Positions 44,262-52,768 of a stretch of DNA of 64,000 nt are shown here, piece by piece. The notes under the pieces are model-generated. The model saw nothing but the letters and a program-made list of their open reading frames with translations, searched no databases and was not told the DNA's origin. The position numbers and the translations under genes are program-made. This stretch comes from an uncultured Lachnospiraceae bacterium (GTDB taxonomy: Bacteria > Bacillota > Clostridia > Lachnospirales > Lachnospiraceae): positions 62,001 through 126,000 of the forward strand of contig CAJTNC010000005.1 of NCBI GenBank assembly GCA_910577955.1. The letters are read 5' to 3'. Within the stretch, counting starts at the first letter, position 1, and every line of letters starts with the position of its first letter.

Positions 44262-45425
44262 TTACCAGGCTATCTCATAAATTTCTCTTACATCTTCCTT
44301 TGTCAAAGACATAAAGCTTCCGAGTTTTCCGTTTCTGCAGGCCTTTTCTGCCATCACGTCAAAATTCTCCCTGCCGATTCCCACATCCCGCAGTCTTGTG
44401 GACAGACCGATCTCATGGAAGAATATTTCTAACGCTCCGATAGCGGTCAGACATACCTCATCCGTATCTTTTTCCTCCCCACGGATGCCGAACACCCGCT
44501 CCGCAAACTGTACAAAACGCTCCGGATGCTTCCTGTATACATATTTCATCCAGGCCGGAAAGACAATGGCAAGCCCTGCGCCGTGGGCAATGTCATAGAT
44601 ACCGCTCAGCTCATGCTCGATTCCGTGGCTTGCCCAGTCTTCCTCCCTTCCCTTACCTAGCAAGCCGTTGTGAGCTACATTCCCTGTCCACATCACCTCC
44701 GCCCAGGCATCATAATTCTCTCTTTCTCTCAGTACCCGCGGCAGATTCTCCATGAGCGCCCGCATAGCTCCCTCGCAGAGCCTGTCAGACAGATCCGTAT
44801 TTTTATTCGGCACAAAATACCGCTCCATGATATGCGACAAAATATCCGCGCCGCCGGCACGGATCTGATGTTCCGGCAGCGTATAACATAGTTCCGGATT
44901 CAGGATGGCAAACTGCGGATACATCCATTCCGTACAGCAGGAACACTTGTCCTGAGTATCCTCCTTGGTGATCACACTGCCGTCGCTGCTCTCGCTTCCC
45001 GCAGCCGGGATCGTGAGAACCACTCCGGTTTTCAGCGCCTTTTCCGGTCTGATCCCTTTTTCATAAAAGTCCCATACATCACCCTCATAACAGGCTCCAA
45101 CCGCGATTGCCTTCGCCGAATCGATCACGCTCCCGCCGCCCACAGCCAGAATAAAATCTATCTTTTCTTTTCGGCACAATCCTATGCCCTGATACACTAA
45201 CGATAGTCTGGGATTTGGCTTAACCCCGCCGAGCTCTGTATAACGGACACCGGCCTCTGTCAGGGATTTTGTCACCGCTTCGTAGGTTCCCGCAGCTCTT
45301 ATACTTTTGCCCCCATAGTGCAGAAGAATATTTTTACTGTATTTTACCACTTCTTCCCCCACGCTTTTATGGGCATCCTTTCCGAAAATGATTCGTGTAG
45401 GATTGTACCATATAAAATTATTCAT
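44262..45425 (-). CDS. Iron-containing (group III) alcohol dehydrogenase
   Basis: NAD(P)-dependent, Fe- or Zn-dependent aldehyde reductase. 387 residues from the ATG at 45425 (MNNFIWYNPTRIIFG), with AGGAGAGGAG upstream; this ATG overlaps the ThuA-like stop by one base. Nucleotide motif AVGGGSVIDSAKAIA near 89-103 and metal ligands in HGIEHELSG and IAHGAGLAIVFP. BDH/YqhD-like branch. It could reduce the aldehyde released by the aldolase in the next gene, re-oxidising NAD(P)H. Confidence 0.9.
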   Translation of the reverse strand: MNNFIWYNPTRIIFGKDAHKSVGEEVVKYSKNILLHYGGKSIRAAGTYEAVTKSLTEAGVRYTELGGVKPNPRLSLVYQGIGLCRKEKIDFILAVGGGSVIDSAKAIAVGACYEGDVWDFYEKGIRPEKALKTGVVLTIPAAGSESSDGSVITKEDTQDKCSCCTEWMYPQFAILNPELCYTLPEHQIRAGGADILSHIMERYFVPNKNTDLSDRLCEGAMRALMENLPRVLRERENYDAWAEVMWTGNVAHNGLLGKGREEDWASHGIEHELSGIYDIAHGAGLAIVFPAWMKYVYRKHPERFVQFAERVFGIRGEEKDTDEVCLTAIGALEIFFHEIGLSTRLRDVGIGRENFDVMAEKACRNGKLGSFMSLTKEDVREIYEIAW

Positions 45426-46063
45426 TATTCTCCTCTCCTCTTTTCTGTCAGCCACGCTGCCCCGTTCTTTAAAAGTTTTTCCAGCATTGGCTCCTCAAAA
45501 GCACGGACATTATGACCGCAGCACAGATAAATGACACGTCCAAGTCCGTATTCCCTTGTCCAGCCCGCCGGGCAGGACACGCCTTTTTCCTCATAGGATA
45601 AAAAAATACGCCGATCCTCCAGTTTAGGCAAATCGAACAAATACAATTCATCCGGAATTGAAAAATCCTTCACGTCCAGCGTCAGCGGATGTTTCGTATC
45701 CTCTACTTTATAAGAAACCATGGGAAGTTCCTCATAGGGAGGATGTCCGGTGAATATACCGCCGATAAGCTGCCCAAGCTCCGGCCTGTTTTGAATCGCT
45801 ATCCCGCCATGAATGCCGAAAATCCCGCCGCCCTGCGCCGCAAAGATAAGCAAAGCGGCCGCTGTTTCTCTCGAAAGGGGCGGTTGTTCAAAATCTGCAT
45901 ATAAAAAACATACAGCATAGTCTCCGTTCTTTACCTTCTGCAGTTCCGCCTCCCGATCAGTCATTTCGACTTCCAGTGCCGGCAGCAATTCCTGTATGCG
46001 TCTTCCCACTTTCTCCATCGGATGATAGGGAGTATGTTCCGATCCGTAAAACAGTGCTTTCAT
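45425..46063 (-). CDS. ThuA-like domain protein
   Basis: 212 residues with the glutamine-amidotransferase-like Rossmann fold of ThuA proteins: YGSEHTPYHP near the start, YAVCFLYADFEQP, GGGIFGIHGGIA near 92-103, and GLGRVIYLCCGHN near 173-185. ThuA relatives recur in loci for unusual or keto-sugar degradation; the biochemical activity is not certain. It overlaps the GH105-like gene by 4 bases and the dehydrogenase by 1, implying tight co-translation. Confidence 0.78.
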   Translation of the reverse strand: MKALFYGSEHTPYHPMEKVGRRIQELLPALEVEMTDREAELQKVKNGDYAVCFLYADFEQPPLSRETAAALLIFAAQGGGIFGIHGGIAIQNRPELGQLIGGIFTGHPPYEELPMVSYKVEDTKHPLTLDVKDFSIPDELYLFDLPKLEDRRIFLSYEEKGVSCPAGWTREYGLGRVIYLCCGHNVRAFEEPMLEKLLKNGAAWLTEKRRGE

Positions 46064-47022
46064 CTCTCTTTCCCTTCCGCATATTTCGCCGCCGCATGCT
46101 CCATCAGCAGATAAAATGCCTGCCCCTCAGGAGATATCCCCGGTTTATCAAAAGTGGGCGCGCCGCAGACATCACAGATAAATCCGTAAGCATTCATCTT
46201 CCGATTCGCCGCCTTTCTCAAAAACGCCGCCTTCGCCTCCCATCCTCTGTCAAGCCATCCTTCCGTCAGCCCTCTGTAGATGCTGTAGGACATCATTTGG
46301 GAAAAATTGGTCTCCGCAAAGGTCTCTCTTTCGTCTATCACATCATGGAACAGACCGTCATCCCGCATATATTTCACTGCACTCTCCAAAAGTCCGCAGG
46401 CCATCCTCCTGATCTTTTTTCTGTCCTCGGCATAACTTTCCGGAAGCAGTCCCTGCATACGGACCATGGCGGACAGCGCCCAGCCGTTCCCGGTGCCCCA
46501 GTGTGCCTTTCTGATATATTCGCCTTTCTCGTCGTCCCACATATGGCTCATCAGACCGCATTTTCTGTCATACAGAGCTTCATAGTAACCGTAAAAGTTC
46601 GTGAGCGCTTCCTCATAATATCCCGCTGCCGCCAGAAACGGAGGCAGCATATACATGGAATCCACCCAGAATTGGCATCCTGTGTTCAGATGATACAGCA
46701 CGCCTTGTTCGCTGCGTGGCGCTTTATTCAACGCCCATTCCAGAAGGGCGTCTCTCCCCTCCTTCAGTATCTCATCTTTCGTCATCTCACAGGCGGCAAG
46801 CAAGGCTTCCCCTACCGCGCAGGGATCTGTCACCGCGTCAAAGACTCCGATGGAAGCCGCTCTCCCATCCTCCGTCCTGCGGTACACCGCCTCGTAGGCT
46901 AAACAGACTACCTGCTCCATTTTTCCCCATTCATACAAAGCCTGCATGGCAAGCCCCTGTTCCCAAGAATGTCTCTGCATGGCCAGAAGACAGCGCAATG
47001 CTTTTTCTGCTTCCGCTTTCAT
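46060..47022 (-). CDS. GH88/GH105-like (alpha/alpha)6-barrel hydrolase
   Basis: 320 residues, no signal peptide. Sequence features of the unsaturated-uronyl hydrolase superfamily: VDSMYMLPPFLAAAG (about 115-129) with the conserved Asp, and HWGTGNGWALSAMVRM (about 175-190). It is shorter and more divergent than YteR-type rhamnogalacturonyl hydrolases. The locus has no polysaccharide lyase, so action on unsaturated uronides is uncertain. Overlaps both neighbours by 4 bases. Confidence 0.72.
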   Translation of the reverse strand: MKAEAEKALRCLLAMQRHSWEQGLAMQALYEWGKMEQVVCLAYEAVYRRTEDGRAASIGVFDAVTDPCAVGEALLAACEMTKDEILKEGRDALLEWALNKAPRSEQGVLYHLNTGCQFWVDSMYMLPPFLAAAGYYEEALTNFYGYYEALYDRKCGLMSHMWDDEKGEYIRKAHWGTGNGWALSAMVRMQGLLPESYAEDRKKIRRMACGLLESAVKYMRDDGLFHDVIDERETFAETNFSQMMSYSIYRGLTEGWLDRGWEAKAAFLRKAANRKMNAYGFICDVCGAPTFDKPGISPEGQAFYLLMEHAAAKYAEGKER

Positions 47023-48602
47023 TTCCCTTCTTCTCCTCCTCTCCTTTTTCTGCCTCTGTGTTCCATCTCTTCCGCTCTTCGATAATCTGCAAGACTCCCG
47101 TAAACATTCACCAGCGCTTCATAGGATTCATTAAAGATATCATACATCCTACCATACACCGCCTTGTACTCTCGGTTGGGCTCTATCACATATTCTGTGC
47201 GGTTCAGCTTCTCCATCACGGCAAAATCCGGGTACAGTCCGATTCCGACACCGGCACAGACTGCTGCTCCCATGCTGGTCGCCTCCTCCAGATACTGCGG
47301 CACAGCGATCTGTTTCTGCCAGATATCCGCAAGAATCTGAAGCCATAACTTTCCCTTCGCACCGCCTCCGATCAAAATCAGTTCTTCGATCTTCTGCTTT
47401 TTCTGCAGAATATCCAGAATAACCTTCAGATTGTAGCCCACGCCCTCTAAAATTGCTCTGGAAATATCTCCCTTTGTCGTTGTCACGGACAACCCGATCA
47501 GGCTGCCTCTGGCATCCGGATTCCATCTCGGAGAACGCTCCCCCAAAAGATAGGGCAGATAGATCAGTCCGCCTGCTCCCGGTCTGCTTTTGGCCGCCTC
47601 CCTGTTGATCATTTCGTAGGCGCTGATTCCTTCCGCCGGCGCAGCTTTTCTCTCCTCGGCGCACAGCGTATTTCGATACCAACTGTAGGAATAGCCTGCC
47701 GCCTGCATCGTTCCGCAGGGAGTATACAGCTCCGGATCCAGATGCACCCAGTTAAAAGTCCGCATCTTACCGTCAAATATCGGCGCTCTGCTCGCCGTGG
47801 AAATCCAGGAAGAGGAGCCCAGCACATTGTAGGCGCTTCCCTCCCTCACAACTCCTGCCCCTACACAGGCACAGCTTCCGTCGCCGCCGCCGATCACCAC
47901 GGGCGTCCCTTCCCGAAGTCCTGTAAGTTTCGCCGCTCCGGCTGTCACCTTCCCCGCAATATCCGTAGAAGGGTGCACCTCCGGAAGCAGTTTCTCCGAA
48001 ATTTCAAAGGCATCCAGCAATTCCTGAGACCACTTCTTTTTCACAAGGTCAAAGAGGTTTGTTCCCGAGGCATCGCTGTAATCACTGACCATATTCCCGG
48101 TCAGCTTATAAATAATATAGTCCTTCGCATGGATCATCTTCCAGCACTTTTTATAGAGTTCCGCCTCATGATCCCTCACCCACAGCAGTTTCGCCGCCGA
48201 GTAGGAGGAACTGATGCGGTGTCCGGTAATCTTGTAGACTATCTCCGGTTTTATCTGTTCTTTCATCCAAGCTTCCTGTTTGCCCGCACGGGTGTCCGCC
48301 CAGATCAACATATTTCTGAGAGGTTCCCCGTTTTTGTCCACCAAAAGACATCCCATCATCTGCGCGCTGAAGGAAACCGCCGCAATCTTTTCCGCCGGAA
48401 TGCCCGTTTCCGATAAAAGCCGCTTTGTGGAATTGCAGACTGCCTCCCACCATTTTTCCGGCTCCTGCTCTACAGCACCGGGAAACGGGTAAAAAGTCGG
48501 ATACTCGTAGAGTGCACTGGCAGCCAATGTGCCGTCCTCTCTATATAGAACCGCCTTGTTCCCGCTGGTTCCAAGATCATGCGCCAATAAATAATCAGCC
48601 AT
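47019..48602 (-). CDS. FGGY-family carbohydrate kinase
   Basis: 527 residues from the ATG at 48602 (MADYLLAHDLGTSGNK), chosen because GAGGGGA lies a few bases ahead. Kinase fold landmarks: phosphate-1 HDLGTSGNKAVLY, ADTRAGKQEAWMKEQ, GGGDGSCACVGAG near 270, GSSSWIS, and adenosine motif LIGGGAKGKLWLQILAD. Xylulokinase/gluconokinase-like branch. It likely phosphorylates the sugar or sugar acid made by the dehydrogenase/lactonase pair. Only distantly similar to the FGGY kinase at 30492. Confidence 0.86.
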   Translation of the reverse strand: MADYLLAHDLGTSGNKAVLYREDGTLAASALYEYPTFYPFPGAVEQEPEKWWEAVCNSTKRLLSETGIPAEKIAAVSFSAQMMGCLLVDKNGEPLRNMLIWADTRAGKQEAWMKEQIKPEIVYKITGHRISSSYSAAKLLWVRDHEAELYKKCWKMIHAKDYIIYKLTGNMVSDYSDASGTNLFDLVKKKWSQELLDAFEISEKLLPEVHPSTDIAGKVTAGAAKLTGLREGTPVVIGGGDGSCACVGAGVVREGSAYNVLGSSSWISTASRAPIFDGKMRTFNWVHLDPELYTPCGTMQAAGYSYSWYRNTLCAEERKAAPAEGISAYEMINREAAKSRPGAGGLIYLPYLLGERSPRWNPDARGSLIGLSVTTTKGDISRAILEGVGYNLKVILDILQKKQKIEELILIGGGAKGKLWLQILADIWQKQIAVPQYLEEATSMGAAVCAGVGIGLYPDFAVMEKLNRTEYVIEPNREYKAVYGRMYDIFNESYEALVNVYGSLADYRRAEEMEHRGRKRRGGEEGK

Positions 48603-48622
48603 CGTTTTCCCCTCTTCTTTCC

Positions 48623-49621
48623 TCACTCTTTCCAGGGCAGGGAAAGTTCCACAAGTGTCGCCGGCATTTCATGCTTCAGATTGACTTTATCCGGCCCTGT
48701 CACCAGATCGAAGCAGGACGCGATGATCTTCCCGTCCCACACGATAGGTTCCCCGGGTTGGTCCAGCCCACCGTCCACGCCGGTACAGTCCGGGCTCTGC
48801 GCGATCCTCTCCACTTTGCCTTCCGGTGACACCATGGCGATAGCATTGGCCGAAAAGTCTGCAATATACAGATTTCCTCTCTCGTCAAAAAACATCCCGT
48901 CCGTACTCTGCAGCTGCTCCGGATCCTGTGCGAACACTTTATTTTCTTTTAGGCTCCCGTCCTCGTTGAATGTGATCCTGTAAACAGCGCCGTCCCCAAA
49001 ATTCCCCACATAGAGATTTCCTTCCTTGTCAAACACAATGCCGTCCGCCCCATACTGACATTCCGGATTCTGCGTCACAAAAGCGGCAAATACATTTTTA
49101 TCCTGCAATGTGTTTGTGATATCTACATCTTCCTCATCCAGTGCAAACCGGTAGACACAGCTCACCAGTCTGCCGTCCTCTCTTTTTTCCGGATGCATAT
49201 AACTCTGCGTCACATACATATAACCGTCTTTGATGCGAATCCCGTTGGGATGCTCCATATTCTTTGCTACAACAGTGGTTTTCAGTATATTCCCCTCGTC
49301 ATCCGCCACAACTTTTAAAATGCGCCCCTTATAGAGAAACTCCGGCCTCTCGCTCCATCCCTGATTGTCGCAGATATACAAATTCCAGTCTTTGTCAAAA
49401 GCGATCCCCATATTCCTCGCCACTCCGGTCTCCGGATGTACAGGCACATCAAACCATTTCTTTACATTGCCTTCCCTGTCAATTTTCACCACACATCCTG
49501 AAATATTGTCGTCAGCATAGTTCGGACAAGACAGCACCAGATTTCCATGTCTGTCCACCTCAAATCCGTCCGGCGTACAAATGTACTCCGGCAATACGCA
49601 AAACAATTTACTCTCCTGCAT
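48623..49621 (-). CDS. SMP-30/gluconolactonase-type lactonase
   Basis: 332 residues, cytoplasmic six-bladed beta-propeller. Repeated blade motifs: TPDGFEVDRHGNLVLS, NMGIAFDKDWNLYICDNQG, HPNGIRIKDGYMYV, GADGIVFDKEGNLYVGNFGDG, STDGMFFDERGNLYIADF. These carry the Glu/Asn/Asp metal ligands of lactonases. It would hydrolyse an aldonolactone produced by the neighbouring dehydrogenase; 35 bases separate the two genes. Confidence 0.83.
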   Translation of the reverse strand: MQESKLFCVLPEYICTPDGFEVDRHGNLVLSCPNYADDNISGCVVKIDREGNVKKWFDVPVHPETGVARNMGIAFDKDWNLYICDNQGWSERPEFLYKGRILKVVADDEGNILKTTVVAKNMEHPNGIRIKDGYMYVTQSYMHPEKREDGRLVSCVYRFALDEEDVDITNTLQDKNVFAAFVTQNPECQYGADGIVFDKEGNLYVGNFGDGAVYRITFNEDGSLKENKVFAQDPEQLQSTDGMFFDERGNLYIADFSANAIAMVSPEGKVERIAQSPDCTGVDGGLDQPGEPIVWDGKIIASCFDLVTGPDKVNLKHEMPATLVELSLPWKE

Positions 49622-49656
49622 AACAGTCCCTCCTCCTTTTTATAAGTTCCGTATCC

Positions 49657-50709
49657 TCACTCATACCGGATCACTATCTTTTTTGTGGAGGGCTTTCTCT
49701 CCTCCACAAGGGCAAAAGCTTCCAATATACGGTCAAACTCTATCACATCCGAAATAAAATCCATGGGATCCAGCACTCCCTGATTGATCCATGCCATGAT
49801 CTGAGAATGAGCTTCCCCCTCTTCCTTTTTGCTTGGCCACTGGACAAACTGCAGCGTCCAGTTGTAAGGGGCCGATGTCCAGTCAAGCTCCATTCCCAAT
49901 TTAGGCGATATGCCGTAACAACATATTTTCCCGTTGTATTTGATCAGCCCCATGGCCTGATTGATCAGCGCGTTGATGCCCACAGCTTCCACCACATAAT
50001 CGATCCCGTCCGGAAACAGACGTTTTACCTCCGCGGCAATATCACATTTCGTGGAATTGAATGCATAGTCGGCGCCTGCCGACTTCGCTCCCTCCACTTT
50101 ATCGTCCGTCACATCTGTCGTGATGACTGTCTTTAAGCCAAGCAATTTACAAAACTTTGTGAAACACAACCCCACCGGCCCCGCTCCGAAAATCAGTACG
50201 TTTTCATTTGGCTGAAAGCCAAACCTTCTGATCGCGCTCAGCACTTCCCGGAAAGTAATGATCATTGCCGCTCCCACAGCGTCCACCTTATCCGCCGGTT
50301 TAATCACTGTCTGGGCCAGATATCCTTCACTCCATTCCTTCGTCCCCTCGCCCATGCCGTTTGCAATATAGCTCTCCGCATCGCCGACCACCGCATACTC
50401 GGAATAAGCGCCCCATCCCGGTGTATAGCCGCAGACTTCTTTCTCCAAAAAAGGAAGAAGCACTATGTCCCCCACATGCAACCCTGTCACTTTCGCACCT
50501 GTTTCAACAACTCTGCCCACGCCCTCATGTCCCAAAACAGCCGGATAAGAATCAAAATTTTTAAAGCTGTGATGGATCAGTTTTATGTCTGTTCCATTGC
50601 AGACACCGCAGCTTAACATTTTTACCAGTGCCTGACATTCTCCATATGTCGGCTTCGGTATCTCCTGCACAGACAAGGTGCCCCTTTCATCAACCGTCAA
50701 TGTTTTCAA
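49657..50709 (-). CDS. Zinc-type medium-chain dehydrogenase (sugar/polyol dehydrogenase-like)
   Basis: 350 residues. Catalytic zinc ligands in CGVCNGTD and LGHEGVGRV; Rossmann motif LIFGAGPVGLCF near 176-187. The four-cysteine structural zinc loop is absent, unlike typical alcohol dehydrogenases. The start is a TTG at 50709 (LKTLTVDERGTL): GAGGAGGAGG sits just upstream, and longer ATG frames read through the promoter region. First gene of the catabolic operon. Proposed role is oxidising a sugar at C1 or C3; the substrate is unknown. Confidence 0.84.
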   Translation of the reverse strand: MKTLTVDERGTLSVQEIPKPTYGECQALVKMLSCGVCNGTDIKLIHHSFKNFDSYPAVLGHEGVGRVVETGAKVTGLHVGDIVLLPFLEKEVCGYTPGWGAYSEYAVVGDAESYIANGMGEGTKEWSEGYLAQTVIKPADKVDAVGAAMIITFREVLSAIRRFGFQPNENVLIFGAGPVGLCFTKFCKLLGLKTVITTDVTDDKVEGAKSAGADYAFNSTKCDIAAEVKRLFPDGIDYVVEAVGINALINQAMGLIKYNGKICCYGISPKLGMELDWTSAPYNWTLQFVQWPSKKEEGEAHSQIMAWINQGVLDPMDFISDVIEFDRILEAFALVEERKPSTKKIVIRYE

Positions 50710-50734
50710 ATCATACCTCCTCCTCTCTGTCAGA

Positions 50735-50766
50735 CAGTCGCCGCGACTGCCTTTTCCTAAATTATA
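50735..50766 (-). promoter_or_regulatory. Catabolic-operon promoter with palindrome in the leader
   Basis: Minus strand TATAAT (50761-50766) has no good -35 at 17 bases. Just after the expected start is a perfect 7-1-7 palindrome CAGTCGC-C-GCGACTG (50735-50749), a candidate repressor site or mRNA hairpin ahead of the ribosome site. Confidence 0.5.
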
Positions 50767-50830
50767 GCGGGAATATTTTTTGAAAAACATGGTCTTTTTT
50801 CTTATTTGGTGGAAAATCTTTATGTACAAG

Positions 50831-50859
50831 TTGTGCAGAGTACAGATAGATGTTATATT
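50831..50859 (+). promoter_or_regulatory. Promoter of the discoidin-like gene
   Basis: TTGTGC (50831-50836), 17 bases, TATATT (50854-50859); divergent from the catabolic operon. The leader to 50931 ends with AAGGAGATC before the ATG. Confidence 0.55.
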
Positions 50860-50931
50860 GTCTGTGACAGAAATACTCGAGAACGTACGACGTACAGAAG
50901 CTTGATTTAACTTTATAAAAAGGAGATCATC

Positions 50932-51729
50932 ATGAAAAAAGGAATTGAAATGAAATTACAAATATTTTCTGCTGAGGACGCGCTGCGCTACCAAAACATC
51001 GGAGACGGACGCTGCGAACTTGTCTGGTGCGGAAGCTATGAACCCGGCGACTACATCCGCATCGTCTCGTCCCCCGGCACCTTCGCCAAGATCCAGCTGG
51101 ATCTGTTGCTCCTGCCTGCCTTCGTCTATCTGCAGGATGGGATATTTTCTTTTGAGATCCCATTCGGCAGCGCAAAGGAACCCTACCCTCCGGAAGCCTT
51201 CACCGGTCTCTGCCATCAACTCTCAGCCGAAGCGGCGGAGCCCCCTGCAGATCGCTATATCCTGAGCGAAAATTCATTGGATGTCCGCGGTAAAAGTCGT
51301 GTATTCCCCCACTGCACAGCCAGTATAGAGACAAGAGGAGAATCTGTCTTCGCAGCCCGCAATACAATAGACGGGCTGCTGATCACATCGGGACATGGAT
51401 TTTTCCCCTATACCTCTTGGGGGGAGGGAGAAGATGCGGACGCACACATTGACATCTTTTTCGGCCGCAAAATCCTCGCAGAAGAGGTTCAGATTTTTCT
51501 GCGCGCCGATTTTCCCCACGATAACTACTGGCAAGAAGGACTCCTCTCTTTCAGCGACGGTACTTTGCTTCCGATCAAACTGCAAAAAACAGGAATATGT
51601 CAGTCTTTCCTTCTGCCAACCCCCCTTGAAACGGAATGGGTACGCCTGTCGGATCTGAAAAAGGACAGCACTGATTCCTCTCCGTTTCCGGCACTGACAC
51701 AATGGAGAGTTATCGGAAAAGAATGCTGA
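50932..51729 (+). CDS. Cytosolic protein with discoidin-like (F5/8-type) C-terminal domain
   Basis: 265 residues, no signal peptide. The N-terminal third (about 1-95) is an unassigned beta-rich region starting MKKGIEMKLQIF. The rest (about 105-262) resembles a carbohydrate-binding discoidin fold, with ARNTIDGLLITSGHGFFPY, HIDIFFGRKILAEEVQIFLR, FPHDNYWQEGLLSFSDG and a closing TEWVRLSDL...QWRVIG pattern. It is divergent from the sugar operon. Perhaps an intracellular glycan-binding or regulatory protein. I cannot name a family with certainty. It converges with lgt at 4 bases. Confidence 0.68.
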   Translation: MKKGIEMKLQIFSAEDALRYQNIGDGRCELVWCGSYEPGDYIRIVSSPGTFAKIQLDLLLLPAFVYLQDGIFSFEIPFGSAKEPYPPEAFTGLCHQLSAEAAEPPADRYILSENSLDVRGKSRVFPHCTASIETRGESVFAARNTIDGLLITSGHGFFPYTSWGEGEDADAHIDIFFGRKILAEEVQIFLRADFPHDNYWQEGLLSFSDGTLLPIKLQKTGICQSFLLPTPLETEWVRLSDLKKDSTDSSPFPALTQWRVIGKEC

Positions 51730-51733
51730 CTTA

Positions 51734-52600
51734 TCAGTCCTCTCCGGCGGCAGAGGACATCTTCTTTTTCCGCATCACATAAAAATAAGTCACGACGGAA
51801 AATACCACTAACACTGCCGCCAGCAGCTGCGACACAGGGATCCGGGTTCCTGCCAGAAAAAGCTGGTCGGTCCGGAACCCTTCGATCCATGCTCTTCCGA
51901 GTCCGTAGCCGCCCAGATAGACAAGCCCTATCTCTCCCTCAAATTGTTTAAATTTCCAGATTATGAGCATCGCTGTAATGACCATAAGATTCCAGAGACA
52001 TTCATACAAAAAGGTAGGGTGCACCTGAATCGCTCCGTCAGCGGCGTGGGAAGCGATCAGCTCCGTGATCTCATGGGGGCGCACCGCCGCCTCCGGCAGC
52101 CGCATGGCAAATAAACAGTCCGTGTACTCTCCGAAAGCTTCCCTGTTAAAAAAGTTTCCCCAGCGTCCGATGGCCTGCCCTAACGCCAACCCCGGCGCAC
52201 AGATGTCTATCATCGTAAAATAATTGAGTTTCTTTTTTTTGCAGAAAATATACAGTGTTATAAATGCCGCAATAACTCCGCCGTAGATCGCCAGACCGCC
52301 TTTCCGCAGATTGAAGATACCGGGCAAATCATTTTTGTAATAATCCCATGCGAAAATCACATAGTAGATCCTCGCACCGATCAGTCCGAAGAAGATGCCG
52401 TACAGAAAAAAGTCCCAGATCCTTTCCGAGTCATGTCCGTACTTTTTCGCCACCCGCAGCGCCAGCCAAAGCCCTGCTGCCATGCCGACGGCGATGACCG
52501 CTCCGTAATACGCTATCGTAAATCCGAACACCGTAAAGCTTTTTGGCACATGATCCAAATATATTCCCAGATGGGGAAATTCTATTGCTGTTTCACTCAT
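51734..52600 (-). CDS. lgt: Prolipoprotein diacylglyceryl transferase
   Basis: Transfers diacylglycerol from phosphatidylglycerol to the lipobox cysteine of prolipoproteins. 288 residues with seven predicted TM segments; the Lgt signature is intact (LALGQAIGRWGNFFNREAFG, about 138-157, with the essential Arg and Asn), and the GxxxR-containing segment FFGLIGARIYY is present. Start ATG at 52600. It provides lipidation for binding proteins such as those at 13476 and 42087. Confidence 0.95.
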   Translation of the reverse strand: MSETAIEFPHLGIYLDHVPKSFTVFGFTIAYYGAVIAVGMAAGLWLALRVAKKYGHDSERIWDFFLYGIFFGLIGARIYYVIFAWDYYKNDLPGIFNLRKGGLAIYGGVIAAFITLYIFCKKKKLNYFTMIDICAPGLALGQAIGRWGNFFNREAFGEYTDCLFAMRLPEAAVRPHEITELIASHAADGAIQVHPTFLYECLWNLMVITAMLIIWKFKQFEGEIGLVYLGGYGLGRAWIEGFRTDQLFLAGTRIPVSQLLAAVLVVFSVVTYFYVMRKKKMSSAAGED

Positions 52601-52627
52601 TCCGTCTCCTCGTTTTCAATGTTTATT

Positions 52628-52768
52628 CTAGGCGTTTGCGAAACTCCTCTTTCTACAAATATTGCTGGTGCAAAATTTACGCATCAATAAGCAGGCGCTT
52701 CGCTCCGAGCCGGTATAATATCTTTCGATATTATACCCCAGCGCGCCGCAAATGTAAATTGCTACATT
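52628..52768. repeat. Second copy of the fold-back repeat family
   Basis: Starts with CTAGGCGTTTGCGAAAC, the reverse complement of the right end of the element at 1113-1336, and shares AAAATTTA...ATAAGCAGGCGCT. The core hairpin is a different 11-bp perfect stem, GGTATAATATC-TTTC-GATATTATACC (52712-52737). No clear right terminal repeat, so it is either truncated at the MutS-like stop codon or a shorter variant. The stem may also act as a terminator for the MutS-like gene. Confidence 0.55.

Noticed and set aside
49657..50829. Longer dehydrogenase start at 50829
   Set aside because: The extra 40 residues are encoded by the promoter and leader region, contain the palindrome, and do not resemble the MDR fold; a TTG with GAGGAGGAGG at 50709 fits better.
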